A DNA stretch of 64,000 nucleotides from Demequina sediminis (GCF_030296675.1 NZ_AP027736.1:1612001-1676000); one strand, 5' to 3'. Counted from the stretch's first letter, positions 47,402 through 58,027 are shown. Translations and numbers: made by a program. The notes: generated from the letters alone by a model not told the origin.

Positions 47402-48883
47402 ATGCCGCACATCACCGGGGCCGCCGATCCTGCCTTGATGGAGCTCCCGTGGGAGATCCCGTTGTCCGCGTGGCCGGAGGACCGCATCGCCGCGCTGCCG
47501 CGAGGACTGTCGCGCCACGTGGTGCGGTTCGTCCGCCACGGCGCGAACGTGCTCGCCGTCAAGGAGACCAACCGCGAGATCGCGTACCGCGAGTTCGAGA
47601 TGCTGCGGGGGCTCGAGCGCATGGACGCACCCTGCGTGAAGGCCGTCGCGGTGGTGACGCAGCGGCGCACCCCCATGGGCGAGGAGCTGTCGGCCGCGCT
47701 CGTCACGGAGCACCTCGCGTTCTCACTCCCCTATCGCGCGCTCTTCTCGACCGCGCTGCGCAAGGGCACGCTCAACCGCCTCATCGACGCGTTGTCGGTG
47801 CTGCTGGTGCGCCTTCACCTCAACGGCTTCTACTGGGGCGACGTGTCGCTGTCGAACGCGCTGTTCCGGCGCGACGCGTCCGAGTTCTCGGCCTATCTGG
47901 TCGACGCCGAGACCGGCGAGCTGCATGAACGCCTCACGGACGGCCAGCGCGGCTACGACGTCGAGATCGCGACGACCAACATCATCGGCGAGATCCTGGA
48001 CCTGCAGGCCAACGAGGACCTCGACGAGGGCATCGACCCGTTCAAGATCGGCGAGCGCCTCGAGAGCAAGTACACGAAGTTGTGGAAGGCCCTCACCGAG
48101 ACCGAGGTCTTCGACTCCAACGTCCCCTTCCACGTCTCCGAGCGCGTGCGCCACCTCAACGAGATGGGCTTCGACGTGGGCGAGCTCGACATGCTGTCCA
48201 CCCCTGACGGCACGGGACTCAGGATCCGCCCGAAGGTGGTCGACGCCGGCTTCCACTCGCGCCGCCTCATGCGCCTCACGGGGCTCGACGTGCAGGAGAA
48301 CCAGGCGCGACGCCTGCTCAACGACCTCGACGAGTTCCGCGCCGTCCACCCCGATGTCGCGGACGACGAGGCCTTCGCGGCCCACGAATGGCTCACCTCG
48401 ATCTTCGAACCCACGGTGCGCGCCGTGCCGCGCGAACTGCGCGGCAAGCTCGAGCCGGCGCAGGTCTTCCACGAGGTCCTCGACCACCGCTGGTATCTCG
48501 CGGAGGCCGCCAACGAGGATGTGCCGATGCCGGTGGCCACGGCTTCCTACGTCAAGAACGTGCTGCCGCTGCGTCCCGACGAGCGCGCCGTGCTCGGCCG
48601 CTCCCTCGCAGAGATGACGGCGGAGCTGCCCGCGCTCACCGACGAGGTCGGCACCGAGTTCGAGCGGCGAGACCCCTTCGAGAACGACAACACGTACGCG
48701 TGGGGCGAGGTCCCCGTGCCCGAGAACGCCCCGCCGCCGCAGGTCCAGCGCGTCACGACGCGCGTGGCTCCCCCGGAGCGCGCCCCGCTGTCGGGAGAGC
48801 TCACCCAGCGGCGCCAGCGCGCGGAGGCCGCGGCGGCCGCGGAGGCGGACGATGCCGAGGCCGCCGAGGAGACGGGCTTCTAG
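47402..48883 (+). CDS. DUF4032 family kinase-like protein
   Basis: A 493-residue actinobacterial protein with a lipopolysaccharide-kinase-like N-terminal half. NVLAVKETNREIAYREFEML resembles the ATP-lysine/Glu region, VTEHLAFSLPYRALF the hinge, and VRLHLNGFYWGDVSLSNALFRRD the catalytic loop (GDxSxxN). AYLVDAETGEL takes the DFG place with Asp. The C-terminal half is the DUF4032 domain, ending in a disordered acidic tail (AEADDAEAAEETGF). It probably phosphorylates something, but no substrate is known. Its TAG and the TAG of convergent rlmB share one CTAG (48880-48883). Confidence 0.85.
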   Translation: MPHITGAADPALMELPWEIPLSAWPEDRIAALPRGLSRHVVRFVRHGANVLAVKETNREIAYREFEMLRGLERMDAPCVKAVAVVTQRRTPMGEELSAALVTEHLAFSLPYRALFSTALRKGTLNRLIDALSVLLVRLHLNGFYWGDVSLSNALFRRDASEFSAYLVDAETGELHERLTDGQRGYDVEIATTNIIGEILDLQANEDLDEGIDPFKIGERLESKYTKLWKALTETEVFDSNVPFHVSERVRHLNEMGFDVGELDMLSTPDGTGLRIRPKVVDAGFHSRRLMRLTGLDVQENQARRLLNDLDEFRAVHPDVADDEAFAAHEWLTSIFEPTVRAVPRELRGKLEPAQVFHEVLDHRWYLAEAANEDVPMPVATASYVKNVLPLRPDERAVLGRSLAEMTAELPALTDEVGTEFERRDPFENDNTYAWGEVPVPENAPPPQVQRVTTRVAPPERAPLSGELTQRRQRAEAAAAAEADDAEAAEETGF

Positions 48884-49857
48884 CCGGCGGCTGCCGCCGC
48901 CTTCGCGGCCTTGGACGCCTCGTAGAGCGCGATCGATGCCGCGACCGAGGCGTTGAGGCTCTCCGTGGTCGCGGCGATCGGGATCGACACCACCTGGTCG
49001 CACGCCTCGCGCACGAGCCGGGACAGTCCCTCGCCCTCCGCGCCCACGACGATCACGAGCGGGCCGTCGAGCAGGCTCGACTCGTGCAGGTCGACCTCGC
49101 CGTCACCCGCGAGGCCGATCACGAACAGGCCGGCCTTCTTGTAGTCCTCGAGCGTGCGCACCATGTTGGTGACGCGTGCCACGGGGATGCGGGCCGCGGC
49201 TCCTGCCGAGACCTTCCACGCGGCCACGGTCATGCCCGCCGCGCGGCGCTCGGGCACCACGACGCCCGACGCGCCGAATGCCGCGGCGGAGCGCACGATC
49301 GCACCCAAGTTGCGAGGATCCTGGATGCCGTCGAGAGCAATGATGCGCACCGGCGAGGCGGCCTCCAGCAGGTCCTCGGGGTGGGCATACGCGTACGGCG
49401 GCACCTCGAGCGCGACGCCCTGGTGAGGAGAGCCGTCCGCGAGCGCGTCGAGGCTCGCCTTGGTCACCTCGCGCACGGTGAGCCCGTGCTCCACGGCGAG
49501 TGACACGATCTCCGTCACACGGTCATCGGCGTCGATGCGGTTGAAGACGTGCAGCGTGTGAGCCTTGAGGCCCCCGCGCAGCGCCTCGAGCACGCTATTG
49601 CGGCCCACGACCAGCTCGAGCGAGCCGGAGGTGCGGTCGCGCGGCGTGGTCTTTCCGCGCGTACCGGGAGCCTTGGCGGCGTCACGCTCGGAGCGCTGCT
49701 TGGCCTTGTATGCCTTGTGATACGGCCGGTCCTCGGCCTTGGGCGTGGGGCCCTTGCCCTCGAGCGCCTTGCGGCCGTGACCGCCGGTGCCGACGCTTGC
49801 GCCCTTCTTGGAGCCCGCATTGCGGGTCGCGCCACGGCGCTTCGAGTTCCCAGCCAT
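48880..49857 (-). CDS. rlmB: 23S rRNA (guanosine-2251-2'-O)-methyltransferase RlmB
   Basis: A 325-residue SpoU/TrmH-family methyltransferase. A basic, Gly/Lys-rich N-terminal extension of ~80 residues precedes the substrate-binding domain (LELVVGRNSVLEALRGGLKAHTLHVF). The SPOUT trefoil-knot domain has motif 1 GIQDPRNLGAIVRSAAAFGASGVV, motif 2 LVIVVGAEGEGLSRL, and motif 3 IPIAATTESLNASVAASIALYEASK. It methylates G2251 (E. coli numbering) in the P-loop of 23S rRNA. It follows cysS (187 bp with repeat array B between), the standard ispF-cysS-rlmB order in actinobacteria. Confidence 0.95.
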   Translation of the reverse strand: MAGNSKRRGATRNAGSKKGASVGTGGHGRKALEGKGPTPKAEDRPYHKAYKAKQRSERDAAKAPGTRGKTTPRDRTSGSLELVVGRNSVLEALRGGLKAHTLHVFNRIDADDRVTEIVSLAVEHGLTVREVTKASLDALADGSPHQGVALEVPPYAYAHPEDLLEAASPVRIIALDGIQDPRNLGAIVRSAAAFGASGVVVPERRAAGMTVAAWKVSAGAAARIPVARVTNMVRTLEDYKKAGLFVIGLAGDGEVDLHESSLLDGPLVIVVGAEGEGLSRLVREACDQVVSIPIAATTESLNASVAASIALYEASKAAKAAAAAG

Positions 49858-49913
49858 GGCTCAAGGGTACTGGGGGCGGCGCATAGGCCGCCGCGCGCAG
49901 CCAGACATACGCA

Positions 49914-50032
49914 CGGCTCCGCCACACGCTTTCGCGGCTCCGCCACACGCGGCTCGGCGTGTCGCCGGCGTGTCGCGGCCAGAGTCCGTGATCTGGACCA
50001 TTCCCCGGGGGACTTGTGTGGCGGAGCCGCGA
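49914..50032. repeat. Intergenic repeat array B
   Basis: Two CGGCTCCGCCACAC copies (49914 and 49933), inverted GGCGTGTCGCCGGCGTGTCGC (49956-49976) and one GTGTGGCGGAGCCGCGAG (50015-50032). Same composite make-up as arrays A and D, located between cysS and rlmB. No gene seen in the spacer. Confidence 0.8.
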
Positions 50033-50044
50033 GAGGGCGGGTAG

Positions 50045-51469
50045 TCAGGAGTCGGCGGCGAGGGACCAGCGTGCGCCGTCGGCCGCGTCCTCGATGACGA
50101 TGCCCGCGCCGGCCAGGCGGTCACGGATCGCGTCCGCGGTGGCCCAGTCCTTGGACGCACGCGCCGCGGCGCGCGCGTCGATGTCCGCGCGTACCAGGAA
50201 GTCGAGCGCGGCCATCGCGGTGTCGGACGCACCCGCGCGCTCGGCGGCCCACTCCGGAGCGGCCGGGTCCAGGCCCAGGACATCGAGCATCGCCCTCGCG
50301 CCCACGAGGGCGCCCGCGACCGCGGCATCGTCCCCCGCGGCGAGAGCCGCGTTGCCTGCTCGCACGGTCTCGTGGATGACCGCGAGCGCGCGCGGCACGC
50401 CAAGGTCGTCGTTCATGGCCTCGACGAAGCCCTCGGGGAGGGTCGCGGTCGCGAGGTCGGTCGACGTCGGGGCACCGACGCGCTCCGTGGCGCGCGAGAC
50501 GAATCCCTGGAAGCGCGCCCACTGGGCGGACGCCTCGTCGAGGGTCGACGGCGAGTACTCGAGCATCGAGCGGTAGTGCACCGCGGCGAGCGCGAGCCTC
50601 AGGGCGGCGGGCTCGTGCGGCTCGAGGACCTCGGACACCAGCAGCCCGTTGCCCAGGGACTTCGACATCTTGGCGCCCGACTGCGTCACCCACGCGGAGT
50701 GCATCCAGAGGCGCGCGAAGCCGTAGCCCGCCGCACGCGACTGCGCCTGCTCGTTCTCGTGGTGGGGGAAGCGCAGGTCGAGGCCGCCGCCGTGGATGTC
50801 GAACTCGTCGCCCAGATAGCGCTGCGCCATCGCGGAGCACTCGATGTGCCAGCCCGGCCGTCCGCGTCCCCACGGCGACTCCCACGACGCTGTCTCGGGC
50901 TCGCCGTCCTTGCGCGCCTTCCACAGCGCGAAGTCGCGCGGGTCACGCTTGTCGTCTGCAGGGGCGTCGGGGGCGGGGGTGAGGTCCTCGAGCGCCTGGC
51001 GCGTGAGAGAGCCATATGCGGCGTAGGAGCGCACGTCAAAGTAGACGCTGCCACCGTGTTCGTAGGCGTGGCCGTTGTCGATGAGGCGCGCGATGATCGC
51101 AATGATCTCGGGGATGTGGCCCGTGGCGCGCGGCTCGGCGGCGGGGGGCTTGACCCCGACCGCGGCGTACGCGGCCTGGAACTCGCGCTCGTAGCGCAGC
51201 GCCCACGCCCACCACTCCCAGCCCGCCTCGGCGGCCTTGGCGAGGGTCTTGTCGTCGATGTCGGTCACGTTGCGCACCATGCTGACCTGGTAGCCCGAGC
51301 GCTCGAGCCAGCGCTGGAGCACGTCGAACGCGACGGCGCTGCGCAGATGACCCACATGCGGCGAGCTCTGCACGGTGGGTCCGCATAGGTAGATGCCCAC
51401 CTTGCCCGGGGTCAGGGGCGCGAACTCGCGCTCCTCGCGGGTAGCGGTGTCGAACAGTCGCAGGGTCAC
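50045..51469 (-). CDS. cysS: Cysteinyl-tRNA synthetase
   Basis: A 474-residue class I synthetase. [25 protein letters not shown] holds the zinc Cys and the HIGH motif (as HVGH). WHIECSAMA and [21 protein letters not shown] supply further zinc/cysteine ligands, and KMSKSLGN is canonical. The C-terminal part is the DALR anticodon region. CysS is told from mycothiol ligase MshC by the CGPTVQ start and full C-terminal domain. It charges tRNA-Cys. 51 bp downstream of ispF in the carD-ispD-ispF-cysS-rlmB series. Confidence 0.96.
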   Translation of the reverse strand: MTLRLFDTATREEREFAPLTPGKVGIYLCGPTVQSSPHVGHLRSAVAFDVLQRWLERSGYQVSMVRNVTDIDDKTLAKAAEAGWEWWAWALRYEREFQAAYAAVGVKPPAAEPRATGHIPEIIAIIARLIDNGHAYEHGGSVYFDVRSYAAYGSLTRQALEDLTPAPDAPADDKRDPRDFALWKARKDGEPETASWESPWGRGRPGWHIECSAMAQRYLGDEFDIHGGGLDLRFPHHENEQAQSRAAGYGFARLWMHSAWVTQSGAKMSKSLGNGLLVSEVLEPHEPAALRLALAAVHYRSMLEYSPSTLDEASAQWARFQGFVSRATERVGAPTSTDLATATLPEGFVEAMNDDLGVPRALAVIHETVRAGNAALAAGDDAAVAGALVGARAMLDVLGLDPAAPEWAAERAGASDTAMAALDFLVRADIDARAAARASKDWATADAIRDRLAGAGIVIEDAADGARWSLAADS

Positions 51470-51520
51470 CCGCCCAGGCTACCGGTCGGGCGCGTGCGGG
51501 GGATGCGAGACGTGCGCGCC

Positions 51521-51993
51521 CTAGGCGGGGAAGACCAGGGCGGTCGCGATCGCCGCGATGCCCTCGCCTCGACCGGTGAGCCCCAGTCCGTCAGTCGTGG
51601 TGCCCGCGATGCTCACGGGCGCGCCCGCCGCCACCGACAGCACCGACTCCGCCTCGGCACGGCGCGGAGCGAGCTTGGGGCGGTTCCCGATGACCTGCAC
51701 GGCCACGTTCCCGATCTCGAAGCCCGCCTCGCGCACGAGCCGCGCGCTCTCCGCGAGCAGCGCGACCCCCGCGGCACCGGCCCACTCGGGCCGTGACGTA
51801 CCGAAGTTCGCGCCCAGGTCGCCCAGCCCCGCGGCGGACAGCAGCGCGTCGCATGCGGCGTGTGCGGCGACATCCGCGTCCGAGTGCCCCTCGAGACCGG
51901 GCTCCCCGGCCACGCGAGGCCGGCGAGGCGCAGCTCGCGGTCGCCGCCGAAGGCGTGCACGTCGACGCCGATTCCCGTCCGGGGCATGTTCAT
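51521..51993 (-). CDS. ispF: 2-C-methyl-D-erythritol 2,4-cyclodiphosphate synthase (apparent frameshift)
   Basis: A ~157-residue IspF once a fifth C is restored at 51904-51907. [30 protein letters not shown] then joins [35 protein letters not shown]. Metal ligands are DVH near the start and the later His in [11 protein letters not shown], and NRPKLAPR and [17 protein letters not shown] are the usual C-terminal elements. It cyclises CDP-ME-2P in the MEP isoprenoid pathway. The ATG overlaps the ispD stop (ATGA). Together with ispD it feeds precursors for carotenoids such as those implied by crtY. Confidence 0.93.
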
Positions 51994-52657
51994 GTCCACT
52001 CCACCGCCACATGTTCGGCCAGCGCGAGGTCGCCGGCATGCGTCACCTTGAATCCCCACTCGTGGCCCTCGACCGCGACCACGCGGTATCCGAGCGCCCG
52101 CGCGAGAGAGGCATCGTCCGTCGCGCCGGCACCGCCGCGCGCATGAGCATCCGCGAGCACGTCCGCGCGGAAGGCCTGGGGGTCTGGACGATGCGAAAGT
52201 CGCCGCGATCAACCGGCTCTCCAAGTGCGCCGTCGGGCCCCGGAGCGGACACGAGCGTGTCGACCACGGGGACCACGGGGATCGCGCCGTCCGCGCCGGC
52301 CTCGACGGCGGCCGCTACCGCGCTCATGGTCGCCGGCGGCTGGAACGCGCGTGCGGCATCGTGCACCATGACGATGTCGGACGGCGCGAGCGAGAGTGCG
52401 GCGAGGCCGGCTCTCACCGAGTCCTGCCTGGTCTCACCCCCAGCGACGATGCTGACGTCGAGACCCTCGAGAGCCTCGCGGAAGGCGTCGAGATGAGTCG
52501 GCGGCGCCGTCACCACCACGGTCGAGGCGACCCGCAGCATCGCACGCACCGCGTGGACCACGAGCGCCTCGCCCGCGACGGGCACGAGCGCCTTGGGAAG
52601 GGTGGACCCGAGCCGGGTCCCATATCCGGCGGCCGTGACGACGGCCGCGACGGTCAC
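51990..52657 (-). CDS. ispD: 2-C-methyl-D-erythritol 4-phosphate cytidylyltransferase (apparent frameshift)
   Basis: A ~222-residue Isp[38 protein letters not shown] is the CTP-binding start, [13 protein letters not shown] the substrate loop. DFRIVQTP joins [55 protein letters not shown] when a sixth G is restored at 52178-52182. It transfers CMP to MEP. GTG start overlaps the carD stop (GTGA) and the stop overlaps ispF (ATGA), so carD-ispD-ispF are translationally coupled, as in other actinobacteria. Confidence 0.93.
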
Positions 52658-53136
52658 GAGGCGAGGACGGCGTCGAGACGCTGCTCGGCGACCGGCTCCT
52701 CGCACTTCTCGGCGAGCGCGAGCTCGCTCACGAGGATCTGGCGCGCCTTGTGGAGCATGCGCTTCTCGCCGGCGGAGAGGCCCTTGTCATTGTCGCGACG
52801 CGACAGGTCACGCACGACCTCGGCGACGCGGATGACGTCACCGGACGCGAGCTTCTCGACGTTGGCCTTGTAACGGCGCGACCAGTTGGTGGGCTCCTCG
52901 ATGTAGGGCTCGCGCAGGACGCCGAAGACCTTCTCGAGTCCGGCCTGGTCCACCACGTCGCGCACGCCGACGAGGTCGACGTTTTCGGCGGGAACCTCGA
53001 TGGTCAGGTCGCCCTGGGCTACCTTGAGCTTGAGGTAGATCTTCTCCTCGCCGCGGATGACGCGCGTCTTGATGTCCTGGATCTGGGCCGCCCCATGGTG
53101 GGGGTAGACGACGGTCTCGCCAACGACGAAGTTCAT
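52654..53136 (-). CDS. carD: CarD-family RNA polymerase-binding regulator
   Basis: A 160-residue CarD: N-terminal RNA-polymerase-interaction (Tudor-like) domain [37 protein letters not shown] and a helical DNA-binding C-terminal domain with the Trp wedge [17 protein letters not shown]. CarD stabilises open promoter complexes, especially at rRNA promoters, and is essential in mycobacteria. First gene of the carD-ispD-ispF operon and divergent from the LpqE-like lipoprotein gene; the 184 bp between contains AT-rich stretches suitable for promoters. Confidence 0.97.
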   Translation of the reverse strand: MNFVVGETVVYPHHGAAQIQDIKTRVIRGEEKIYLKLKVAQGDLTIEVPAENVDLVGVRDVVDQAGLEKVFGVLREPYIEEPTNWSRRYKANVEKLASGDVIRVAEVVRDLSRRDNDKGLSAGEKRMLHKARQILVSELALAEKCEEPVAEQRLDAVLAS

Positions 53137-53320
53137 GGTGGAGTAATCCCCTTCTCGACGGAACTCCATTCTACCATTGCGTATTTGCCCCATAACAGAA
53201 GCATCCTGCCTGCATTCGGGCCTATGGTCCCTCACGGGCGGCGCGAGCGCCGTTGCGCAGGTGGTCCCCGCTCGCACGCACCGACTATTCTTCGAGGGAC
53301 GTTCCCCGAAAGGACCCGCC

Positions 53321-53776
53321 GTGAAGCTCCCCGCACGACTCGTCTCGGTCGCCGCCCTCGCCGTCGTCGCGGCCGGCTGCAGCGCGATCAACCCCATCAC
53401 CACGCAGCAGGCGTACGACGCCTCGGACGGCGTGAGCGTCGAGATCGGCGACGTGCGCGGGCTGAACCTGCTGGTCATCACCGAGGCCGAGGGTGCGCCC
53501 GCCTCGCTGATCGGCGCCTTCACGAACACCGGCGACGAGGCGGTCGAGGTCGCCGTCAGCCTCGATGGCGAGACCATCGCCATGGTCGAGGTGCCCGCGC
53601 GGGGAACCGTGCGCCTGGGAGCCGAAGGCGACACGCAGGTGACCGGAACCTCGACCGCGGCGCCCGGCCGCAGCCACGAGATCACGCTGCAGACCGATGC
53701 CGCGGGCCAGATTGTCGAGGAGGTGCCGGTGTTCGACGGCACCCTTCCCGAGTACGCGGGCGAGCTGCCCGCGTAG
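53321..53776 (+). CDS. LpqE-like lipoprotein
   Basis: A 151-residue lipoprotein with signal [18 protein letters not shown] (lipobox AAGC). The mature part is a small beta-rich domain ([42 protein letters not shown]...[10 protein letters not shown]) resembling a copper-chaperone-like or Ig-type fold. In mycobacteria LpqE is encoded divergently from carD in the same way, which supports the name by position; sequence identity was not tested. AAGGA precedes the GTG. It is followed by repeat array C. Confidence 0.75.
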   Translation: MKLPARLVSVAALAVVAAGCSAINPITTQQAYDASDGVSVEIGDVRGLNLLVITEAEGAPASLIGAFTNTGDEAVEVAVSLDGETIAMVEVPARGTVRLGAEGDTQVTGTSTAAPGRSHEITLQTDAAGQIVEEVPVFDGTLPEYAGELPA

Positions 53777-53785
53777 GCAGCGCCG

Positions 53786-54003
53786 TCTCGCGGCTCCGCC
53801 ACACGCCACACCGGGCTCTCTCGCGGCTCCGCCACACCGGGCTCTCTCGCGGCTCCGCCACACCGGGCTTCTTCGCGGCTCCGCCACACAAGAACCCGGC
53901 TCCGCCACACGAGCCGCCCGGGGCATCGTCCGGTAGCAGGGACGATGCCGGCCACCCTACTCTCCCCGCAGACCCCGACGGCCCCGCCGTGTGGCGGAGC
54001 CGT
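53786..54003. repeat. Intergenic repeat array C
   Basis: Four copies of TCGCGGCTCCGCCACAC within 53786-53889, a shorter copy at 53897, and one inverted GTGTGGCGGAGCCG at 53989. They fill the 273 bp convergent gap between the LpqE-like gene and pstB, together with a hairpin at 53922. No gene is seen in this spacer. Confidence 0.85.
53922..53949. terminator. Terminator-like hairpin from inverted GCATCGTCC pair
   Basis: GGCATCGTCC and GGACGATGCC face each other across eight bases between two convergent genes. It can terminate transcription from both sides, and is the second hairpin in the window assembled from this motif. Confidence 0.65.
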
Positions 54004-54049
54004 CGGGGTTCGCGTGCGGTGACGCGCGACGCGCGAGGTCAGGCGCGGA

Positions 54050-54828
54050 TCATCCGAAGCGGCCCGAGATGTAGTCCTCGGTGGCCTTCTCCGACGGCGT
54101 CGAGAACATCACCGGGGTGTCGTTCATCTCGATGAGCTTGCCCGGCTTGCCGGTGCCCGCGATGTTGAAGAAGGCGGTGCGGTCGGACACGCGCGCGGCC
54201 TGCTGCATGTTGTGGGTCACGATCACGATCGTGTAGTCGTTCTTGAGCTCCTGGATGAGGTCCTCGATCGCGAGGGTCGAGATGGGGTCGAGAGCCGAGC
54301 AGGGCTCGTCCATGAGCAGGACGTCGGGCTTGATCGCGATCGCGCGGGCGATGCACAGTCGCTGCTGCTGACCGCCCGAGAGCGACGAGCCGGGCTTGTC
54401 GAGGCGGTCCTTGACCTCGTCCCACAGGTTGGCGCCTCGCAGCGAGCCCTCGACCAGGTCGTCGGCGTCGCCGCGCGACATGCGCTTGTTGTTGAGCTTC
54501 ACGCCGGCCAGCACGTTCTCCGCGATCGACATCGTGGGGAACGGGTTGGGGCGCTGGAACACCATGCCCACGTGGCGACGCACGGCGACGGGGTCGACGC
54601 CGGAGTCGTAGAGGTTGATGCCGTCCATCAGCACCTCTCCTCGACGCGCGCGCCGGGAATGACCTCGTGCATGCGGTTGAGGGTGCGGAGGAAGGTCGAC
54701 TTGCCGCAGCCCGACGGGCCGATGAACGCGGTCACCGACCTGGGCTCAATGGCGAGCGAGATGTCCTCCACGGCAAGGAAGTTGCCGTAGTAGACGTTGA
54801 GGTTGTTGACGTCGATGCGCTTGGCCAC
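54050..54828 (-). CDS. pstB: Phosphate ABC transporter ATP-binding protein PstB (apparent frameshift)
   Basis: A ~259-residue ATPase. [21 protein letters not shown], Walker [27 protein letters not shown] joining [21 protein letters not shown] after one C is restored at 54640-54641, then [14 protein letters not shown], signature [15 protein letters not shown], Walker [14 protein letters not shown] and [16 protein letters not shown]. Energises high-affinity phosphate import with PstSCA. AAGGA precedes the GTG start. Last gene of the pstSCAB operon. Confidence 0.95.
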
Positions 54829-54838
54829 AGTGATTCCT

Positions 54839-55812
54839 TTACCGGCCGGACTTGGGGGAGAAGTAACGAGAGATGAGACGTGCGATGAGGTTGAGCGCCA
54901 TGACGATGAGGATGAGGACCAGCGCGGCCGCCCACGCGCGGTACTCCGTGATCTCACCCACGCACGGGATACCAGGGTCGTTGCACGGCTGCACCCCTTG
55001 CGCCACTCGGACACGATGTAGACCGGCAGCGCCATCATGCGGCCGTCGAAGAGGTTGAGGTTCATCGAGTCCGCGACACCCACCGCGATGAGCAGCGGCG
55101 CGGTCTCGCCGATCACTCGCGCGATCGCGAGCGTCACGCCCGTGGTGATGCCCGCGATCGCGGTGCGCACCACCACCTTGAGGATCGTGAGCCACTTGGG
55201 CACACCCAGCGCGTACGCGGCCTCGCGCAGCTCGTTGGGCACCAGCTTGAGCATCTCCTCGGACGAGCGCACCACCACGGGGATCATCAGCACCGACAAC
55301 GCGACGGCTCCCACCATTCCCGTCTTGGTGCCCGGCCCGACGATGATCGCGAACACCGCATAGGCAAACAGACCCGCGACGATCGACGGGATGCCCGTCA
55401 TCACGTCGACGAAGAACGTCACCGACCGCTTGAGCCAGCCCTGGCCGTACTCGACCAGGTAGATCGCTGTGAGCAGGCCGATGGGCACCGAGATGACGGT
55501 CGCGGCCAGCGTGATGAGCAGCGTGCCCCAGATCGCATGGATGATGCCACCCTCGGGCATGCCGCCAAAGACGCCGCGCATCGACTGCTGCAGGAAGTCG
55601 AGGTTGAAGTTGCTGTCCCCGTTGGCGTCGATGAAGAAGCGGTCGAGACCGCGCGTCACCACGGTCACGGTGAGCCACACCAGCGGAATGACGGCGAGGA
55701 GGAAGGCCAGGTACACGACGACGGTCATGCCGCCATTGGCAAACTTCCTGCGCCCGCTGAGGCTTCCGAGCGGGGAGGACGGGGTGCGGGGAGACGATGC
55801 GGTGGTGGCCAT
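54839..55812 (-). CDS. pstA: Phosphate ABC transporter permease PstA (apparent frameshift)
   Basis: A ~324-residue permease with six membrane segments and the EAA loop ([27 protein letters not shown]). [11 protein letters not shown] joins [41 protein letters not shown] when a fifth C is restored at 54994-54997, restoring the last helix. The extended extracytoplasmic loop before TM6 contains two cysteines. It forms the channel with PstC. The ATG comes one base after the pstC stop. Confidence 0.94.
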
Positions 55813-55813
55813 G

Positions 55814-56818
55814 TCAGTTGGCTCCAGAGAACTCGGCGCGGCGGGAGACAATCCAGCGCGCCAGCATGTTGACGAGCAGCGTGATGACGAAGAGCGCGAG
55901 TCCGAGCGCGATGAGCGCGGACACTCCCTGCGTGTTGGCCTCGGGGAACTGGCCCGCGATGAACGAGGCGATCGTGTTGTGGCTCGACGCGTTGAGGATT
56001 CCCCACGAGTAGCTGAGGCCCACCGACAGGATCATGTAGACCGCCATCGTCTCGCCGAGCGCTCGACCCAGCCCGAGCATCGTCGCCCCGATCATTCCTG
56101 AGCGACCGAACGGGAAGACCGCCATCCGCACCATCTCCCAGCGGGTGGCGCCCATCGCGAGGGCGGCCTCCTCGTGGAGCTTGGGGGTCTGGAGGAAGAC
56201 CTCACGGGTCACGGCCGTGATGATCGGGATGATCATGATCGCGAGAACGATGCCCGCGGACATGGCGACGCGCCCGGTCGAGGAGATGGTGCCGTCCTCG
56301 GCGGGGGCGAAGAGGGGGATCCAGCCCAGGTACGTGGTGAGCCACTCGTAGAAGGGCTGCAGCACGGGGATGACGACGATCGCACCCCAGAGCCCGTAGA
56401 CCACCGAGGGGATCGCGGCGAGCAGGTCGATCAGATAGCCGAGCGTCTGTGCGAGCTTGCGCGGCGCGTAGTGCGAGATGAAGAGCGCGATGCCGACCGA
56501 CAGCGGGGTCGCGATCAGCAGGGCGATCGCGGAGATCAGAACCGTGCCGAAGACGAGGAATCCGGCGAGCTCGAGGAGGCTCTGTCCGTCGTCGGGACGG
56601 ATCCAGGAGATCTTCGCCGCGACCTCGCCCGAGGTGTCGGTCAACGCGGGCCACGCCTCTACGAGGAGGAAGGTAGCGACCGCCGCCAGGGTCACGAGAA
56701 TGAACGATGCTGCGGTGGCGGACAGGCCGAAGAAGACCTTGTTGGCCGCTGTCTCCGTCTTCGCCGTGAGCGGCGTCGAGTCGGGGGTCACGCCTGATGC
56801 GTTCTGGGTGGTGGTCAC
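55814..56818 (-). CDS. pstC: Phosphate ABC transporter permease PstC
   Basis: A 334-residue permease with six membrane helices: [26 protein letters not shown] first, [46 protein letters not shown] and the EAA loop [26 protein letters not shown]. The PstC-typical [10 protein letters not shown] is clear. GTG start; 84 bp downstream of the pstS stop within the operon. Works with PstA in phosphate import. Confidence 0.95.
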   Translation of the reverse strand: MTTTQNASGVTPDSTPLTAKTETAANKVFFGLSATAASFILVTLAAVATFLLVEAWPALTDTSGEVAAKISWIRPDDGQSLLELAGFLVFGTVLISAIALLIATPLSVGIALFISHYAPRKLAQTLGYLIDLLAAIPSVVYGLWGAIVVIPVLQPFYEWLTTYLGWIPLFAPAEDGTISSTGRVAMSAGIVLAIMIIPIITAVTREVFLQTPKLHEEAALAMGATRWEMVRMAVFPFGRSGMIGATMLGLGRALGETMAVYMILSVGLSYSWGILNASSHNTIASFIAGQFPEANTQGVSALIALGLALFVITLLVNMLARWIVSRRAEFSGAN

Positions 56819-56902
56819 GCTCGATCTCCCGAGGAAGGCGGACAGACGGGTGGTGGACTCATCCTTGCGGACGAGTCCACCACCGGTCCAATCCTGGGTG
56901 TG

Positions 56903-58027
56903 TTACGCGGCCGCGATCTCGTCGAGGATCGAGGTGATCTTCGCGGACAGGTCCGCCGAGATGGGCGAGGAGCCCGCGGCCGAGGCGGACTTCGCCTGAC
57001 CCTCTGCGGAGGCGATGTACTTGAGGAATCCGGTCACGAGCGCGCGCTCGGTCTCGTCCTCGTACGACTGGCACGCGATCGAGTAGGACACGAGCACCAG
57101 TGGGTAGGCGCCCGCGGCGGTCGTGGTGCGGTCGAGGTGGATCGCGAGGTCGTTCTCACCGTTGGTGCCCTCCGCGGCGGGAGAGGCGTCGACGACCGCG
57201 GCGGCAGCCTCGGCGGAGAACGGCACGTACTCCTCGCCGACCTTCAGGGCGACGGTGCCGAGCTCGCCGGCGCGCGAGGCGTCCGCGTAGCCGATGGTGC
57301 CGACGTTGTCCTGAACGATCTGGACGAGGGCCGAGGTGCCCTGGCCCGACTCGCCCGCGGCGCCAACCCAGTCACCCGAGGGCTCCTCGCCCCAGGTGGT
57401 CGAGGCGGCGGCGAGGTACTCGGTGAAGTTCTCGGTGGTGCCGGACTCGTCGGCGCGGTGGACGATCGTGATCGCGGTGTCGGGGAGCGTGACGCCCTCG
57501 TTCTGCGCTGCGATGGCCTCGTCGTTCCAGGTGGTGATCGTGCCGTTGAAGATGTTCGCGATGGTGTCCGCGTCCATGTTCAGGGAGTCGACGCCCTCGA
57601 GGTTGAAGATCACCGCGATGGGCGAGATGTACATCGGGAGGTGGATCGCGCCGCTGTCGCCGTCGCAACGGGTCATCGCGAGCGCGTACTCCTCCTCGTC
57701 CATCTGGGCGTCCGAGCCGGCGAACGAGGTGGCGCCGTCGAGGAACTGCGTGCGGCCACCGCCCGAGCCGACCGGGTCGTAGTTCACGGTGACGTCGGGG
57801 TTGAGCGACTGGAAGCCGGCGCGCCAGGCCTCCATCGCGGACTCCTGCGACGAGGCGCCGGCACCGTTGATCGAGCCGGCGAGCTCGACAGCCGCAGCGG
57901 TCTCGGAAGTGCCGGGGGTCGCGGACTCGTTCTCGGCCGGGGCCTCGTTGCTCGCGGTGCACGCGGCGAGCGAGAGCGACAGCACGGCGGCGGTCATGAC
58001 CACGCCGGTACGGGTGACAAGCTTCAC
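56903..58027 (-). CDS. pstS: Phosphate-binding lipoprotein PstS
   Basis: A 374-residue lipoprotein with lipobox LAAC (Cys23) and a periplasmic-binding fold. Phosphate-contact loops are visible: INGAGASSQESAMEAW, DPVGSGGGRTQFLDGATSFAGSDAQMDEEE, and VHRADESGTTENFTEYLA. VLVSYSIACQSYEDE and FLKYIASAEGQAKSASAAGSSPIS end the protein. It captures phosphate outside the cell for PstCAB. First gene of the operon; three 11-bp-spaced GTTCA elements (PHO box) lie about 90-115 bp upstream, so RegX3 should induce it under phosphate limitation. Confidence 0.96.
   Translation of the reverse strand: MKLVTRTGVVMTAAVLSLSLAACTASNEAPAENESATPGTSETAAAVELAGSINGAGASSQESAMEAWRAGFQSLNPDVTVNYDPVGSGGGRTQFLDGATSFAGSDAQMDEEEYALAMTRCDGDSGAIHLPMYISPIAVIFNLEGVDSLNMDADTIANIFNGTITTWNDEAIAAQNEGVTLPDTAITIVHRADESGTTENFTEYLAAASTTWGEEPSGDWVGAAGESGQGTSALVQIVQDNVGTIGYADASRAGELGTVALKVGEEYVPFSAEAAAAVVDASPAAEGTNGENDLAIHLDRTTTAAGAYPLVLVSYSIACQSYEDETERALVTGFLKYIASAEGQAKSASAAGSSPISADLSAKITSILDEIAAA

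Noticed and set aside
54628..55851. Single fused PstA-PstB protein
   Set aside because: A 407-residue open frame spans both genes only because of two nearby one-base deletions; each is a separate conserved gene with its own start.
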